From Prochloron sp965198675 (GTDB lineage Bacteria > Cyanobacteriota > Cyanobacteriia > Cyanobacteriales > Prochloraceae), in assembly GCA_965198675.1 (NCBI GenBank), contig OZ240666.1, forward strand, positions 1,116,001 to 1,180,000: DNA of 64,000 bases, read 5' to 3'. Position numbers and translations under genes: made by a program. Below are positions 26,262 through 34,153 of the stretch, in pieces (position 1 is the stretch's first letter; each line of letters opens with the position of its first letter). Below the pieces are notes generated by a model. That model did not search any database. It was not told the origin of the DNA and was given only the letters and a program-made list of their open reading frames with translations.

Positions 26262-26541
26262 ATGAAGCAGGAAGAAAAACCAGCAATAAGGGACGCTGAG
26301 TTACTCAAAATAAGGAACCATTTCTCTCCCTCGTCTCATACCTATTGCAGCTCCATTTCTATCAGGTAATTTACTAAACAATTTTATTAAAGACCATAAA
26401 TAAGAATTGGAGATTGGTTAAAGTCTGTAAAAAGCGCGATCGCTATATAAACAATAAGTGGAACTCTATACTATCTTAGTTAATAGTCTCCAGAAAGCGT
26501 CGGAACTCTATACCAAAATTACTCAAGGGGAAAGTTTCTAT
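26262..26541. repeat. Tandem duplication, unit 1 (matches 27008-27287)
   Basis: About 280 bases starting ATGAARCAGGAAGAAAAACC and ending GGGGAAAGTTTCTAT recur 746 bases further on. With the precursor and promoter to the left (25968 on), the repeated unit is about 0.6-0.75 kb: peptide gene, array and isomerase fragment. Unit 1 breaks off inside the isomerase sequence, where an ATGAAACAGGAAG block follows at once. Confidence 0.85.
26457..26541 (+). pseudogene. Parvulin-like isomerase, short internal fragment (copy d)
   Basis: About 28 codons reading VELYTILVNSLQKASELY then TKITQGESFY, the middle of the isomerase gene, with neither start nor end. Relic of the duplicated unit. Confidence 0.8.
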
Positions 26542-26676
26542 AGAATGAAACAGGAAGAAAAACCAGCAATAAGGGACTCAGAGTTACTCAAAATAAGGAA
26601 CCATGACGACCCTACCTAAAGGGGTTGTGCAATTGAACAAGTAGGAACAGTGCGTCAACCCCCACAACATTCAATC

Positions 26677-26901
26677 TTATCCACAGGCTTTTATCAACTG
26701 GATATGATAACCGCCGCCGCTAATTCCGATAGTTTGACATTTATTATTGTCACAGCAGTCACAGTCAGATTTGCACTCCTCACCGCTATCATTACACCCC
26801 CGACCCATAATCTCTTCTAGTTCCTGGTCAGACATAACCCGGGAGTGAGAGGGCAGGTCCTCGAAAGTGATAGAAGTGCCTCGTCGAGTTAATAGATTCA
26901 T
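26677..26901 (-). CDS. Knottin-like Cys-rich peptide precursor D
   Basis: 74 residues. Leader MNLLTRRGTSITFEDLPS then HSRVMSDQELEEIMGRG; core C-x6-C-x3-C-x-CC-x4-C-x16-C, seven Cys. The last loop is long and Gly-rich (GISGGGYHIQ). Of all copies its first half fits the cystine-knot order best apart from this loop. Sits in unit 2 of the tandem duplication. Confidence 0.7.
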   Translation of the reverse strand: MNLLTRRGTSITFEDLPSHSRVMSDQELEEIMGRGCNDSGEECKSDCDCCDNNKCQTIGISGGGYHIQLIKACG

Positions 26902-26953
26902 TTCCTTGCTTCCTTGTTCTAGCTACAATACTATAATAGTCTATATATGACAA

Positions 26954-26997
26954 ATTATCTGAGAATTAGATTAGAATTTTGTCAAGATTTAGTAAAG
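26954..26997 (-). promoter_or_regulatory. Pho-box-like 4 x 11-bp array upstream of precursor D
   Basis: Minus strand units: CTTTACTAAAT, CTTGACAAAAT, TCTAATCTAAT, TCTCAGATAAT. Position relative to the -10-like block and start is unchanged. Confidence 0.58.
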
Positions 26998-27007
26998 TTT
27001 CTCCCTA

Positions 27008-27287
27008 GAATGAAACAGGAAGAAAAACCAGCAATAAAGGAGTCAGAGTTCCTCAAAATAAGGAACCATTTCTCTCCCTCGTCTCATACCTATTGCAGCT
27101 CCATTTCTATCAGGTAATTTACTAAACAATTTTATTAAGTACCATAAATAAGAATTGGAGATTGGTTAAAGTCTGTAAAAAGCGCGATCGCTATATAAAC
27201 AATAAGTGGAACCCCATACCATCTTAATTAATAGTCTCCAGAAAGCGTCGGAATTCCATACCAAAATTACTCAAGGGGAAAGTTTCT
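27008..27287. repeat. Tandem duplication, unit 2
   Basis: Second copy of the sequence at 26262-26541; differences are scattered single bases. Here the isomerase part continues to its natural 3' end. Confidence 0.85.
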
Positions 27288-27580
27288 ATTTGCTTGCTTT
27301 GGAATATTCTCCAGACGAGGGAAGTAACAAGTCCCTGGGTTATTTTGGAAAGGTTCGCCGTCGTTATTGTCCTCCGGAAATACAAGAGCAGGTTTTCAAT
27401 GCTTCCTTGGAGGAAGTTTCACCTCCTCTTCAAACTAAACAGGGGTACCAGTTATACAAGATAACTGGTATTTTTACCGCTGCTTTCGACGGGTGTAAGT
27501 CAAATATTGAATTTGAAATAGCTGCCAGGGTTATGGAAAGATTGAGGGACGATACTCAGATTGTTTTTCCTGGAGATTAG
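27206..27580 (+). pseudogene. Parvulin-like isomerase, C-terminal fragment (copy e)
   Basis: 124 codons from a GTG, covering only the PPIase domain: TKITQGESFYLLALEYSPDE, LGYFGKVRRRYCPPEIQEQ, LQTKQGYQLYKITG and a final ERLRDDTQIVFPGD. No ribosome site and no N-terminal helices, so likely a relic, although the catalytic domain itself is complete and could fold if translated. Confidence 0.75.
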
Positions 27581-27675
27581 CTTAGAAATTAAGTGATGTA
27601 TGCTGTGTTTTATGAAAGCTGGAAGCAGCTTCATAACATCTCTTTAGAGACGGGGTAAGTGACATTCCCTATCTA

Positions 27676-27858
27676 TTATCGACATCTTTTGGTGTCTTGA
27701 TTACATGTGCGCAAACAATCACAGTCATCGTCGCACGGACCCGAAAGTGCCCACGCGCCCCCGCTAATCTTTTTCAGTTCCTCCCCAGATAAAACCCTTG
27801 CGCGAGGGGGCAGATCCTGGACAGTGATAGAAGCGCCTCGCCGAGTTAATAGATTCAT
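27676..27858 (-). CDS. Cys-rich peptide precursor E (classical GG leader)
   Basis: 60 residues from ATG 27858; an upstream in-frame start at 27879 adds MNKETRI. Leader MNLLTRRGASITVQDLPP then RARVLSGEELKKISGG, with a true double glycine, which supports reading G-R as the processing site in the sisters. Core after GG: AWALSGPC then C-x3-C-x-C-x3-C-x6-C, only five Cys. It is the most divergent member. Confidence 0.7.
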   Translation of the reverse strand: MNLLTRRGASITVQDLPPRARVLSGEELKKISGGAWALSGPCDDDCDCLRTCNQDTKRCR

Positions 27859-27912
27859 TATTCTTGTTTCCTTATTCAAGTTACAATACTATAATAGTCT
27901 ATATATAATCAA

Positions 27913-27956
27913 GTTACCTGAGAATCAGATTAGAATTCCGTAAAGTTTTGGTAAAG
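27913..27956 (-). promoter_or_regulatory. Pho-box-like 4 x 11-bp array upstream of precursor E
   Basis: Minus strand units: CTTTACCAAAA, CTTTACGGAAT, TCTAATCTGAT, TCTCAGGTAAC. The second unit is the weakest. Confidence 0.55.
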
Positions 27957-28744
27957 TTTATAGCTCAATGAAGCAGGAAGAAAAATCAACAACAAAAGAG
28001 TCAGCGTTACTCCAAATACAGAACGTTACCCACCGCTGTCAAGCTCAGATCAGGGAAAATGGTAGAGGCAATAGTTTGATTACCTCGCAATAGCTGAATT
28101 TCATACTCCCCATCCACTAGGGTACAGATAGAAAGGGTAGGTTGTTTGGGCTTGACCATATGCCGGATACCACCTAGTCCAGCATAGTCTACAATCCAAT
28201 ATTCGGAAATACCTAAAGTCGCGTAGTCTTCGACCTTACGAGCATAATCATTTTGCCAATTGCTACTAACGACTTCTGCCACAAATTTAATCGAATTACC
28301 CCGTGTTAAAATCGATTGATCAGCCCAAAGTGGCTCCTTAGCAAGTTCTGTTGGATCGATGACTGCGACATCAGGCCGAAACGCTGTCATGCCAATATTA
28401 GAGGGGCGAAATAGTCCCCGTTGAAGGACTGGGGTAAACCGGCTCTGTCGATCTGAACACAGGCTTTGGTGGTGATAAAGGCAGCAACTTCTTCATGTTG
28501 ACCTGTTGGTTCCAAGTTAAATATCTCTCCATCAATCAGCTCATAGCGGTTATCATCACGAGGAAGGCACGGGAGCGGGGAAGCCCTGTGTCTTTAGACC
28601 AGGGGGGCGGGGGTGGGGGAAATTGTTGTATCCCCCAAACCTCCAATTCGGTCGTAAAGTTTGCCGAGCCAACCCACCCCTACCCCCAACCCCCCTCTAC
28701 TCCCCCCAGGGGGAGACCGGGAGGGAGAAAGGGGGTGGGTACTA

Positions 28745-28977
28745 TCCAGACAGCACTGTTTTACCCCTCGTAAGACTGTTTAACCATCCGGTTCTAGAGC
28801 TTGAAGCTGGCAAGCACCTCAAGGTAGGAATTTTAACTCTTGCCAATAACGTAGTCAGGTCAGTTAAGTAGGATGCGTTAGCACACGTCTGGAGAAGTGT
28901 TTAAAGCTGACAGCTATGGCGTAACGCATCCTACAGTTGGAGGCTCGAAGCCCCGTCACAAAGCGAGCGGGGTGCTG
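28745..28977 (-). ncRNA. Omega-RNA relic of element copy 4
   Basis: Shares the order of copies 1-3: GACTACGTTATTGGC, then GAGGTGCTTGCCAGC, then AAACAGTCTTACGAGGGG (near 28765) and TAAAACAGTG. It is cut just after this core, so the 3' part found in the others, up to iscB, is missing. Confidence 0.65.
28868..28934. repeat. 67-bp hairpin repeat inside omega-RNA copy 4
   Basis: Ends GTAGGATGCGTTA and TAACGCATCCTAC are inverted repeats. The same 67 bases lie in the omega-RNA of copy 2 at 38974-39040, same orientation relative to the RNA. A shorter relative is at about 55673-55727. Confidence 0.9.
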
Positions 28978-29045
28978 ACCGTAACGGATGAGAAACTCAT
29001 CAAAACCCAAAAGCTTCTGTCCTGTTGGTGGATCGATTGCAATGG

Positions 29046-29175
29046 TCATAGGCTGCATTGCGGATTACACCCCCGATCCATAATCTCTTCCAGTTCCAGG
29101 TCAGATATAACCCGTGAGCGAGAGGGCAGGTCGTCAAATAGTGATAGCAGCGCCCCGTCGAGTTAATAGATTCAT
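29046..29175 (-). pseudogene. Peptide precursor F, leader only, frameshifted
   Basis: Starts MNLLTRRGAAIT at 29175, loses frame by one base near 29140, then reads FDDLPSRSRVISDLELEEIM and DRGC, ending after NPQCSL as it runs into the start of the uma2 gene. The Cys-rich core has been replaced. Ribosome site and array are still present. Confidence 0.75.
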
Positions 29176-29227
29176 TTCCTTGCTTCCTTGTTCTAGCTAC
29201 AATACTATAATAGTCTATATATAACAA

Positions 29228-29271
29228 GTTACCTGAGAACCAGGTTATAATTTTGTAAAGATTTAGTAAAG
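29228..29271 (-). promoter_or_regulatory. Pho-box-like 4 x 11-bp array upstream of precursor F
   Basis: Minus strand units: CTTTACTAAAT, CTTTACAAAAT, TATAACCTGGT, TCTCAGGTAAC, placed as in the intact copies. Confidence 0.55.
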
Positions 29272-29367
29272 TTTCCTGCGAAATGAGTAAATATTTTTTA
29301 AAGTCAGTAAAAGGGCGATCGCTTTTCTCAAGAAAATGTCCGCCACCAATTTCAAATAACTTGGCAG

Positions 29368-29767
29368 CTAAATTTGATCCACAAAATCAGCGGGAGAGGT
29401 AATATGGATATCACGAAATGGATTTAGAACAAGCAAATCTTTATCGCCAGTAATGATATAATCGGCGTTACCATTTACAGCCAAATCAAGGAATTTATCA
29501 TCTTTAGCGTTGCGACATGCCTTAGCCTTAACATATTCGATTATAAGTATCCATTCTGCTAAGTTTCTATATTCAATGATAAATTGAGAAACTCTTTCAG
29601 CTTTAAAATATCCTTTTTTACTTAAGCCTATTTAAAACTCTTACAACTTCGTCCATTGTTGCCTGAGAAACAAGGACTTGGCATGTATCCATAGCAGTCG
29701 AGTATTTTGGGGTTAAAAAATAACTAACCAAAAGATTAGTATCAAGAACCACACGAAGTTTATTCAT
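29368..29767 (-). pseudogene. PIN-domain toxin (VapC-like), one frameshift
   Basis: Starts at 29767, overlapping the antitoxin gene by eight bases. Reads MNKLRVVLDTNLLVSYFL with the first PIN Asp, then one extra base near 29622 breaks the frame; corrected it continues KKGYFKAERVSQF, then KDDKFLDLAVNGNADYI and TGDKDLLVLNPF with the acidic residues of the second half, ending at 29368. About 132 residues when repaired. PIN toxins are ribonucleases held in check by the partner antitoxin. Confidence 0.75.
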
Positions 29768-30014
29768 CTTCTTCAGCTAAAAGTTCAGCAAGTTTCTCTT
29801 CAGTTAATCCATTAGCTTCAGCTTCAGCCCCAACTTCTTCGCAGAGTTTGTGGAACCTTTCCACAGCAGGATTAGATATACGCTGATAGTCCTGCATGGA
29901 CATCATCACGGCAACATCATGACCTTGCTTTTCTATTACCACAGGCTCATGTTGCGACATATCAATGAGGTTTGAAAAATTGTTTCTTGCTTTACTAGAT
30001 GAAAATCTTTGCAT
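29760..30014 (-). CDS. Phd/YefM-family antitoxin
   Basis: 84 residues. Phd/YefM fold features: RFSSSKARNNFSNLIDMS, EPVVIEKQGHDVAVMMSM, QDYQRI, followed by an acidic C-terminal tail that would wrap the toxin (EEKLAELLAEEDE). Upstream partner of the PIN-domain gene. With the toxin frameshifted the pair is probably silent. Confidence 0.82.
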   Translation of the reverse strand: MQRFSSSKARNNFSNLIDMSQHEPVVIEKQGHDVAVMMSMQDYQRISNPAVERFHKLCEEVGAEAEANGLTEEKLAELLAEEDE

Positions 30015-30125
30015 GGCAATGAGTTTGATTTTGATACTACTATTATAAAATATTTGTACATTTTACACAAGTAAAGCCAAAACCTGGTGAGGGCGCACGG
30101 TGTGCGCCCCTACATCAATGGTGAA

Positions 30126-31064
30126 TTAGAAATTCATTTCCGCAGCTTGCACTCTTTCAACTTGCTTCTTCTTAATTACCAGCAAAATTTGAGCCAGAGC
30201 AATACCACCGAGGAAAACCATCAGCCATTTGATGCGAGTGGCGCTTTGCAGCACGATTTCCACATCTTCTTGACCGAATCCTCCCATATTGGGGTCATTG
30301 GTGATAGGTTGACCGGCTTCTATTTGGTCTCCTTCAGCAACAAGTAACTCCGGTCCCGGAGGAACCAAGTCCAGAACCGACTCACCCTCAGCAGTTTGGA
30401 TGGTAATTTCGTAGCCAACGTATTCCTCTTCGGTAATTTGGGTAATGGTACCTGAAGCGGAAGCCTTGTACAAGGTATTATTGCTCGGATCCCCTGTGGG
30501 GTAAACCTGACCGCGACCGCGATTCCCACCTACATTAACCGCATACTTACCAAAGTGAATATTTTTGTCTTCTGCTGGGTTAGGAGAAAGAACGGGGAAA
30601 ACAATTTCTTGGTATTCTTCACCGGGTAAGGGACCGACGATTACCACATTCTCCTCGTCCTCAACGTAGGATTGGAAATAAGCGTAACCGACTTTTTCCT
30701 GCATTTCCTCAGGTATTCTGTCGTCCGGAGCAATTTTAAAGCCTTCCGGCAGCATTAACACTGCCCCCACATTCAAACCCCCTTGAGAACCATCCCCAGT
30801 CACCTGTTGGGTCTCTAAATCGTAGGGAATTTTAACCACTGCCTCGAAGACCGTGTCTGGTAGCACTGCTTGGGGCAGTTCCACTTCTATGGGCTTCTGA
30901 GCTAAATGACAATTAGCGCAAACAATTCGCCCTGTGGCTTCCCGAGGAGTTGTTGGGGAGGTTTCTTGGGCCCAGAAGGGATAGGCAGAAGCAGACTGAG
31001 GGCTGGTGAAGAACAAAGCAACAGTAGCCATGGCCACCAGCACTATCTTAGTAAGAGATTTCAT
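30126..31064 (-). CDS. petA: Cytochrome f (apocytochrome f precursor)
   Basis: c-type haem subunit of the cytochrome b6f complex, in the thylakoid lumen. 312 residues: cleaved signal peptide (about 1-28, hydrophobic, ending SASA), mature N-terminus YPFWAQ whose Tyr is the haem ligand, haem site CANCH, and a C-terminal membrane anchor (WLMVFLGGIALAQILLV, about 279-296). 24 bases behind petC, the usual petC-petA operon. A perfect 8-bp hairpin (GGGCGCAC/GTGCGCCC, 30092-30110) beyond its stop may end the transcript. Confidence 0.98.
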   Translation of the reverse strand: MKSLTKIVLVAMATVALFFTSPQSASAYPFWAQETSPTTPREATGRIVCANCHLAQKPIEVELPQAVLPDTVFEAVVKIPYDLETQQVTGDGSQGGLNVGAVLMLPEGFKIAPDDRIPEEMQEKVGYAYFQSYVEDEENVVIVGPLPGEEYQEIVFPVLSPNPAEDKNIHFGKYAVNVGGNRGRGQVYPTGDPSNNTLYKASASGTITQITEEEYVGYEITIQTAEGESVLDLVPPGPELLVAEGDQIEAGQPITNDPNMGGFGQEDVEIVLQSATRIKWLMVFLGGIALAQILLVIKKKQVERVQAAEMNF

Positions 31065-31088
31065 CGATGTTAATAAATTTTGTTTCCT

Positions 31089-31631
31089 TTATGCCCACCA
31101 GGGGTCTTCGTTAGTGCGAAAATCCGTAACAGCCCAAGGTGTAAACAGGAGCTTGTCGCTTTCCGTGACGGTAGAGTTAACCAATGCTAGGGAAAGAGGA
31201 GCTGGACCTCTCACCACCTTTCCAGTTGGGTCGTACTGAGAACCGTGACAGGGACAAATAAACTTGTCCTTGTTAGCATTCCAAGGAACAACACAACCCA
31301 AGTGGGTGCAGACAGCGTTAATGCCGTAATTGGCGATCGCCCCTTCCCCTTCAACTACAATGTAGGTAGGATCACCCTTGAGTCCTTGGGCCAGAACCCG
31401 ATCCCCTGGATTGTGAGTTGCCAGGAATTCGCTTACAATCACGTCATCTCCCAGAGCATCTTTGGCCGTGACTCCATTGCCTGAGCCTCCACTAGAAGGG
31501 GGGATGAAATACTTCACTACTGGGTATAGAGCACCCAAAGCTACCCCGGTTATCGTTCCAAATGTCAGCAAGTTCATGAATTGACGACGTCCCATATCAG
31601 GGACATAGTCAGAGCCAGAAAGTTGAGTCAT
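31089..31631 (-). CDS. petC: Rieske iron-sulfur protein of cytochrome b6f
   Basis: 180 residues. Twin-arginine-type N-terminus GRRQFMNLLTFGTITGVALG, an uncleaved membrane anchor, then the soluble domain with the [2Fe-2S] ligands in CTHLGC and CPCHGS. Passes electrons from plastoquinol to cytochrome f. The Tat-type signal ties it to tatC, which lies 1.3 kb away. Confidence 0.98.
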   Translation of the reverse strand: MTQLSGSDYVPDMGRRQFMNLLTFGTITGVALGALYPVVKYFIPPSSGGSGNGVTAKDALGDDVIVSEFLATHNPGDRVLAQGLKGDPTYIVVEGEGAIANYGINAVCTHLGCVVPWNANKDKFICPCHGSQYDPTGKVVRGPAPLSLALVNSTVTESDKLLFTPWAVTDFRTNEDPWWA

Positions 31632-31900
31632 AATTTAGTGTCGGTGCCAATTGTCAAGGTCGATTTGCCGGCGTGGCAAGACGAACTTCCACAAGCAGTG
31701 CCTTTAATAAAGGTTTACAATATTTTAAATTATTACATAGATTGGGTCTTTTACTCAATTGGATTTGTCTCTGGGGTCAAGATGCAAGAAAAACCAGCAT
31801 TTTCCTCGGCGCGTCTGGATTGGGATATCTTTGCTGCCCCCTCTTGAGGGAATCCTAACTTATTGCCCAAAATTATCAATAGCTCAAGGAGAATCTAAAA

Positions 31901-32209
31901 ATGACAGGAGAAGAACTACATCAAATTTTACTAAATAAATGGGGCAGGTCCTACGATATTCAGCTGCGCCGAACTAAAGGCAAAATGTTCTTCCAAGTAA
32001 TGTGGAAGTACTTAGAACAAGCATCTTTTCCCATGAACGAGACTGAATATTTGGAACATTTAGACACCGTAGCTAATTATATCAATGCTTGGGGAGAGTC
32101 TTCAACAGTGAAAACATTCATCGCCAAGACTCGCGATCGCCCACGTCTAGGTAAAGCCGTTAGCATTCCCCTGGACTTAGGAGAGCGAACCTCCGAGTGG
32201 ATTTTATAG
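31901..32209 (+). CDS. DUF3067 family protein
   Basis: 102 residues (MTGEELHQILLNKWGRSYD ... RPRLGKAVSIPLDLGE). A small soluble protein conserved in cyanobacteria and plastids, typically encoded between tatC and petC as here, but divergent from petC. Function not established; the position hints at b6f or Tat biogenesis. RBS AAGGAGAATC. Confidence 0.85.
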   Translation: MTGEELHQILLNKWGRSYDIQLRRTKGKMFFQVMWKYLEQASFPMNETEYLEHLDTVANYINAWGESSTVKTFIAKTRDRPRLGKAVSIPLDLGERTSEWIL

Positions 32210-32923
32210 CAGTTACCAGTTACCAGTTACCAGTTATTTCACAATTTTCCCCGTCACCAAAATAAAGATGAGAAACTAAGGATCCCGAATCGGGAGATTA
32301 GGAGATTGGGAGATTGGGATAATGTCCGTAGGGGATCGCCTACAATATAAATTGAAAATAGCCTCTATTCCTTGTCCTGTAAGTCTTTTAGTTAGATATT
32401 ACACCACTATCAAAAAGTCCAAAAAAAAAATTTTCTGAGGCTGAAACCATAGTAAATTCGTTGTTGTTTGGTCAAACATGGGTTTTGAGACATGAGGTGC
32501 AAGATCTGAGCTATAGATTAATAAAGAAGGGAATGGGGAAATATTAGCATATAGCAGTCCTACTTGAGATCGAAACTGAGAACTTGGCTATAGCAAGGGT
32601 TGAGCAGGACATCTGTTCTAGTCTCAGATAGAATATATATAGCAACAATGGTTTTAGGGGTTATTATTCGTCTCAAAGTGTCTCAAACATCAAGGCGATC
32701 GCTATAACAGAAATTGAGAAGTCGTGACTGACTCGTTATAATGTAAACTTCTTGGAGTTATGCTAAATACTGCTTATGGAGGAAATTGATGAATGTAGTC
32801 CGAGAAGATTGTGCAGCACTAGGTATGGGCTGATTGTTTCCGCCAGTCTACTGAATCAGTTACTGGGGATTAATGCTCAATTATCAACTTCTGGAGCAGC
32901 AAGCTAATCTTGAAGAGTATTTA
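32210..32923. other. 714-bp intergenic region with repeats, a promoter and a decayed small frame
   Basis: Starts with three CAGTTAC heptamers (32212-32237) and a GGGAGATTAGGAGATTGGG tandem near 32300. A good plus-strand promoter, TTGAGA (32714-32719), 17 bases, TATAAT (32737-32742), is followed by GGAGG and an ATG at 32789, but that frame stops after 14 codons. In another frame the same stretch reads RYGLIVSASLLNQLLGINAQ before a stop. Best read as a small gene in decay or a short RNA; I recognise no product. Confidence 0.4.
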
Positions 32924-33688
32924 TTAATGTCCACTCAGTTTCACCAAACCAATACCGCTAAAGTAAAGTCCTAAGACCGCACTACCCAGGAGACTTTGAG
33001 TCAGAGGATCTGTAGAAGGGGTGAGAACCGCTCCCAAAATGGCTGCTCCTAAAACCACAAAGCGCCAACCCGAAAGCATTTGCTTCGAGGAAACAATGCC
33101 TAAAAAGCCCAGTCCAAGTTGAATAATAGGTACTTGGAAGGCTAATGCGGTGCTGAACATCAAGAGCAAGACAAATTGAAAATATTTGTCAATAGACCAA
33201 GATTGCTCCACTACATCTGCTCCGTAGTTGATAAAGAAATTAAGCGCTGCTGGGATTAGAAGTTGGTAAGCAAATCCCAATCCCAAGACAAAGAGGATAG
33301 TTGACCCGAAAACTACTGGTCCCAGGAAACGACGTTCTCGACGGGTGAGTCCGGGCAGGACAAATTGAATGATTTGATATATAATAAAGGGACTTGATAC
33401 CATCAAACCACTATAGCCAGCTACTTGAAGGGAAACAAAAAAGAACTCTCCCGGAGCTAGTTGGAGAAATTTGACCCCCTGGGCAGGAATTTCCAAGAGT
33501 CGGACAATAGGTCTAACAAAAATGAAACAGGCTATCGTCCCTAGTACTAGAGCGATTCCAGCGGCGAAAATTCGCAATCGCAATTCTTCGAGATGGTCGA
33601 AGATGGACATTTCTACTTCAGAGGGCAACTCGTCAAGATAAGTATCTGACTCTTGCTGGGGTGGGGTTTTTAATTCTGTCGGCGGCAT
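32924..33688 (-). CDS. tatC: Sec-independent protein translocase subunit TatC
   Basis: 254 residues, six predicted membrane helices, cytosolic N-terminus with the family motif FDHLEELRLRI and the later LSPFIIYQI-like stretch (here VSSPFIIYQIIQFVLPGL) and GFAFAYQ-like VLGLGFAYQLLIP. Recognises twin-arginine signals such as that of petC. Confidence 0.96.
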   Translation of the reverse strand: MPPTELKTPPQQESDTYLDELPSEVEMSIFDHLEELRLRIFAAGIALVLGTIACFIFVRPIVRLLEIPAQGVKFLQLAPGEFFFVSLQVAGYSGLMVSSPFIIYQIIQFVLPGLTRRERRFLGPVVFGSTILFVLGLGFAYQLLIPAALNFFINYGADVVEQSWSIDKYFQFVLLLMFSTALAFQVPIIQLGLGFLGIVSSKQMLSGWRFVVLGAAILGAVLTPSTDPLTQSLLGSAVLGLYFSGIGLVKLSGH

Positions 33689-33817
33689 GAGCTAATATGG
33701 ATAAACTAGTAATGATAAGTTAATTCGACAAATTTCTTGCACTGACAGATGAAGTGTGTTATAAGACCTATAAGCAGTTTAATATTTATCAGCAATATTC
33801 ATTAAAAATATTAGTCT

Positions 33818-34153
33818 ATGGCTTTGGAAACTATCAGACTGGGACAGACAATAGAGGCTATGGCTACAGCTTCGATTGTAGCAGATGTATTAGAAAGCAA
33901 GGTAGTTCGCAAACCCTATCCAAACTACAAGATAATTGTCCTCAATGACGATTTTAATACCTTCAAGCACGTTGCCGAATGTTTAATGAAGTATATTCCG
34001 GGGATGACCAGCGATCGCGCTTGGAATCTTACAGAACAGGTACACCATGAAGGACAGGCGATCGTTTGGGTGGGACCCCTAGAACCAGCGGAACTCTATC
34101 ACCAGCAATTGAGTCGGGCTGGTTTAACTATGGCACCTCTGGAGAAAGCTTAA
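33818..34153 (+). CDS. clpS: ATP-dependent Clp protease adaptor ClpS
   Basis: 111 residues, or 97 from the ATG at 33860. The fold is clear: YKIIVLNDDFNTFKHVAECL, the His-containing EQVHHEGQAIVWVGP near the end. ClpS brings N-degron substrates to the Clp ATPase. Its stop is followed directly by the ATG of the next gene. Confidence 0.92.
   Translation: MALETIRLGQTIEAMATASIVADVLESKVVRKPYPNYKIIVLNDDFNTFKHVAECLMKYIPGMTSDRAWNLTEQVHHEGQAIVWVGPLEPAELYHQQLSRAGLTMAPLEKA

Larger units (their letters stand above)
28558..28977 (-). mobile_element. IscB-less omega-RNA element, copy 4 (420 bp)
   Basis: Minus strand: left end CAGCACCCCGCTCGC at 28977, an omega-RNA region holding a 67-bp hairpin repeat, then a G-rich palindromic repeat, then the right end GGTCTAAAGACACAGGG to CTTCCTCGT at 28558, as in copy 1. 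There is no iscB. Removing it rejoins uma2 (GGT|GAT) exactly, which gives the most reliable borders of the family. A non-autonomous derivative. Confidence 0.85.
28007..29049 (-). pseudogene. Uma2-family endonuclease, interrupted by a small IscB-type element
   Basis: The start (29049, MTIAIDPPTGQKLLGFDEFL to RYG) is parted from the rest by 28558-28977. On the far side the frame resumes DDNRYELIDGEIFNLEPTG, the expected continuation. A further frameshift near 28400 leads to NIGMTAFRPDVAVIDP and the catalytic-type stretch SNWQNDYARKVEDYATLGI, EYWIVDY, ending at 28007. Uma2 proteins are PD-(D/E)XK-fold proteins present in dozens of copies in cyanobacteria, of unclear role. The 127-codon 3' part alone lacks the N-terminal half. 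Confidence 0.8.

Noticed and set aside
27206..27580. A stand-alone parvulin
   Set aside because: Although the PPIase domain is complete, it has no ribosome site, starts inside a duplicated fragment and lacks the N-terminal helices of the intact copy.
31089..33688. A Tat-petC gene cluster as a novel system
   Set aside because: tatC, a DUF3067 gene and petC-petA lie together in many cyanobacteria; the arrangement is ordinary even if DUF3067 is uncharacterised.
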